DNA of 64,000 bases from Lachnospiraceae bacterium (GTDB taxonomy: Bacteria > Bacillota > Clostridia > Lachnospirales > Lachnospiraceae): the NCBI GenBank assembly GCA_029067085.1, contig JAIEFE010000013.1, positions 1 to 64,000 of the forward strand. The letters are read 5' to 3'. Shown piece by piece: positions 63,535 to 64,000 of the stretch (positions are counted from its first letter, which is position 1; the number at the start of each line of letters is the position of its first letter). The notes under the pieces are model-generated. The model saw nothing but the letters and a program-made list of their open reading frames with translations, did no database searches and was not told where the DNA came from. Position numbers and translations under genes: made by a program.

Positions 63535-64000
63535 TTAACCTTGCTCGCTCATGATCATCCGTTCAAACTCGTCGGCAGGAACAGGCTTGGAGTATAAATA
63601 ACCCTGAAGAAAAGAAACACCTATGCTGCGGATGATATCTTGAATTTCCTTCGTCTCTATTCCTTCCGCTACGGTCTGAATCGAGAGCTGGCGGCACATA
63701 TTAACTACATTTTCGATAATGGCCATGTCCGTCATATTTCCCTCGCGGACCAGACCGCGCACAAATTTCTGGTCAATTTTCAGGACATCCATGCTGACGT
63801 CGTGCAGTAGCCCAAAGGAAGCATATTCCGTTCCGAAATCGTCCATCGCGATCTTAAAACCGAGTTTTTGAAGCTTGTCGAATTGGTTGGATAGCATTTT
63901 CGTGTCATCAGCATTGCAGCTCTCCGTAAGCTCTACCATGACAAGACGCGGATCCACCTGCAATTCCTGGGCTTTTGCAATCAGCTTGTCAATAAATTCT
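63535..64000 (-). CDS. EAL-domain protein, 3' part only
   Basis: At least 155 codons enter from the window edge on the - strand. The C-terminal half of an EAL domain is visible: VELTESCN, AMDDFGTEYASFGLLHD, VLKIDQKFV, TVAEGIETKEI and FLQGYLYSKPVP. These are the metal- and substrate-binding blocks of c-di-GMP phosphodiesterases. The 5' part, including the EAL motif itself, lies beyond the window. DDFGTE deviates slightly from DDFGTG. Confidence 0.88.
   Translation of the reverse strand, partial: EFIDKLIAKAQELQVDPRLVMVELTESCNADDTKMLSNQFDKLQKLGFKIAMDDFGTEYASFGLLHDVSMDVLKIDQKFVRGLVREGNMTDMAIIENVVNMCRQLSIQTVAEGIETKEIQDIIRSIGVSFLQGYLYSKPVPADEFERMIMSEQG

Overview
The window looks like a chromosome segment of a gut-type anaerobic Firmicute, most likely Lachnospiraceae (inference). 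The evidence is strong AGGAGG-type ribosome binding sites, an oxygen-sensitive anaerobic ribonucleotide reductase pair (nrdD-nrdG), the serC-serA-DUF1015 gene order, a GGGtGRT-family gene beside a NifU-like scaffold gene, and a group II intron end. No rRNA operon, CRISPR array or replication origin was seen. There is one tRNA gene, tRNA-Thr(CGT).

Region 1 (1-19.7 kb) is core metabolism on the + strand. A group II intron 3' end and a repeat-rich lipoprotein come first. Then leuB, a membrane glycosyltransferase, ilvD and ilvB (branched-chain amino acids), an L,D-transpeptidase, serC, serA and a DUF1015 gene (serine). These are followed by a branching enzyme with an unusual charged tail, an MscS channel, tRNA-Thr and nrdDG. 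Region 2 (19.7-33.6 kb) is accessory and partly AT-rich. It has an alpha/beta hydrolase gene broken by an amber codon, a GNAT acetyltransferase, two methyltransferases, an HD-domain protein, a gene remnant, a regulator-ABC export operon on the - strand, a YafY/WYL regulator with a ClbS/DfsB-like protein, an AraC regulator with a long helical tail, and a two-gene import ABC system. Region 3 (33.7-46.5 kb) is core again: argH, asd, an EAL protein with a degenerate GGDEF domain, an archaeal-type ATPase, topB, a beta-helix protein, a PAS-GGDEF cyclase and the scaffold/GGGtGRT pair.

Region 4 (46,545-62,736) is a 16.2-kb integrative element inserted at the 3' end of the GGGtGRT gene. It is bounded by perfect 39-bp direct repeats (46506-46544 and 62698-62736), with short arm-type repeats just inside both ends. 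The host gene's apparent own terminator now lies beyond the right repeat. The element carries a tyrosine integrase, a divergent repressor switch, a primase-helicase, an HNH protein, a probable small terminase, many small proteins, a lone tape measure protein with tandem repeats, a type I toxin locus with an antisense RNA, a serine recombinase, and end-located cargo: an HExxH protein at the left and a winged-helix/two-membrane-segment protein at the right. It has no large terminase, portal, capsid or tail-tube gene. It therefore resembles a phage satellite or phage-inducible island with an unusual tail-length gene, although a decayed prophage is an alternative. Beyond it, on the - strand, lie a voltage-gated-type potassium channel and a partial EAL-domain gene that runs off the window.
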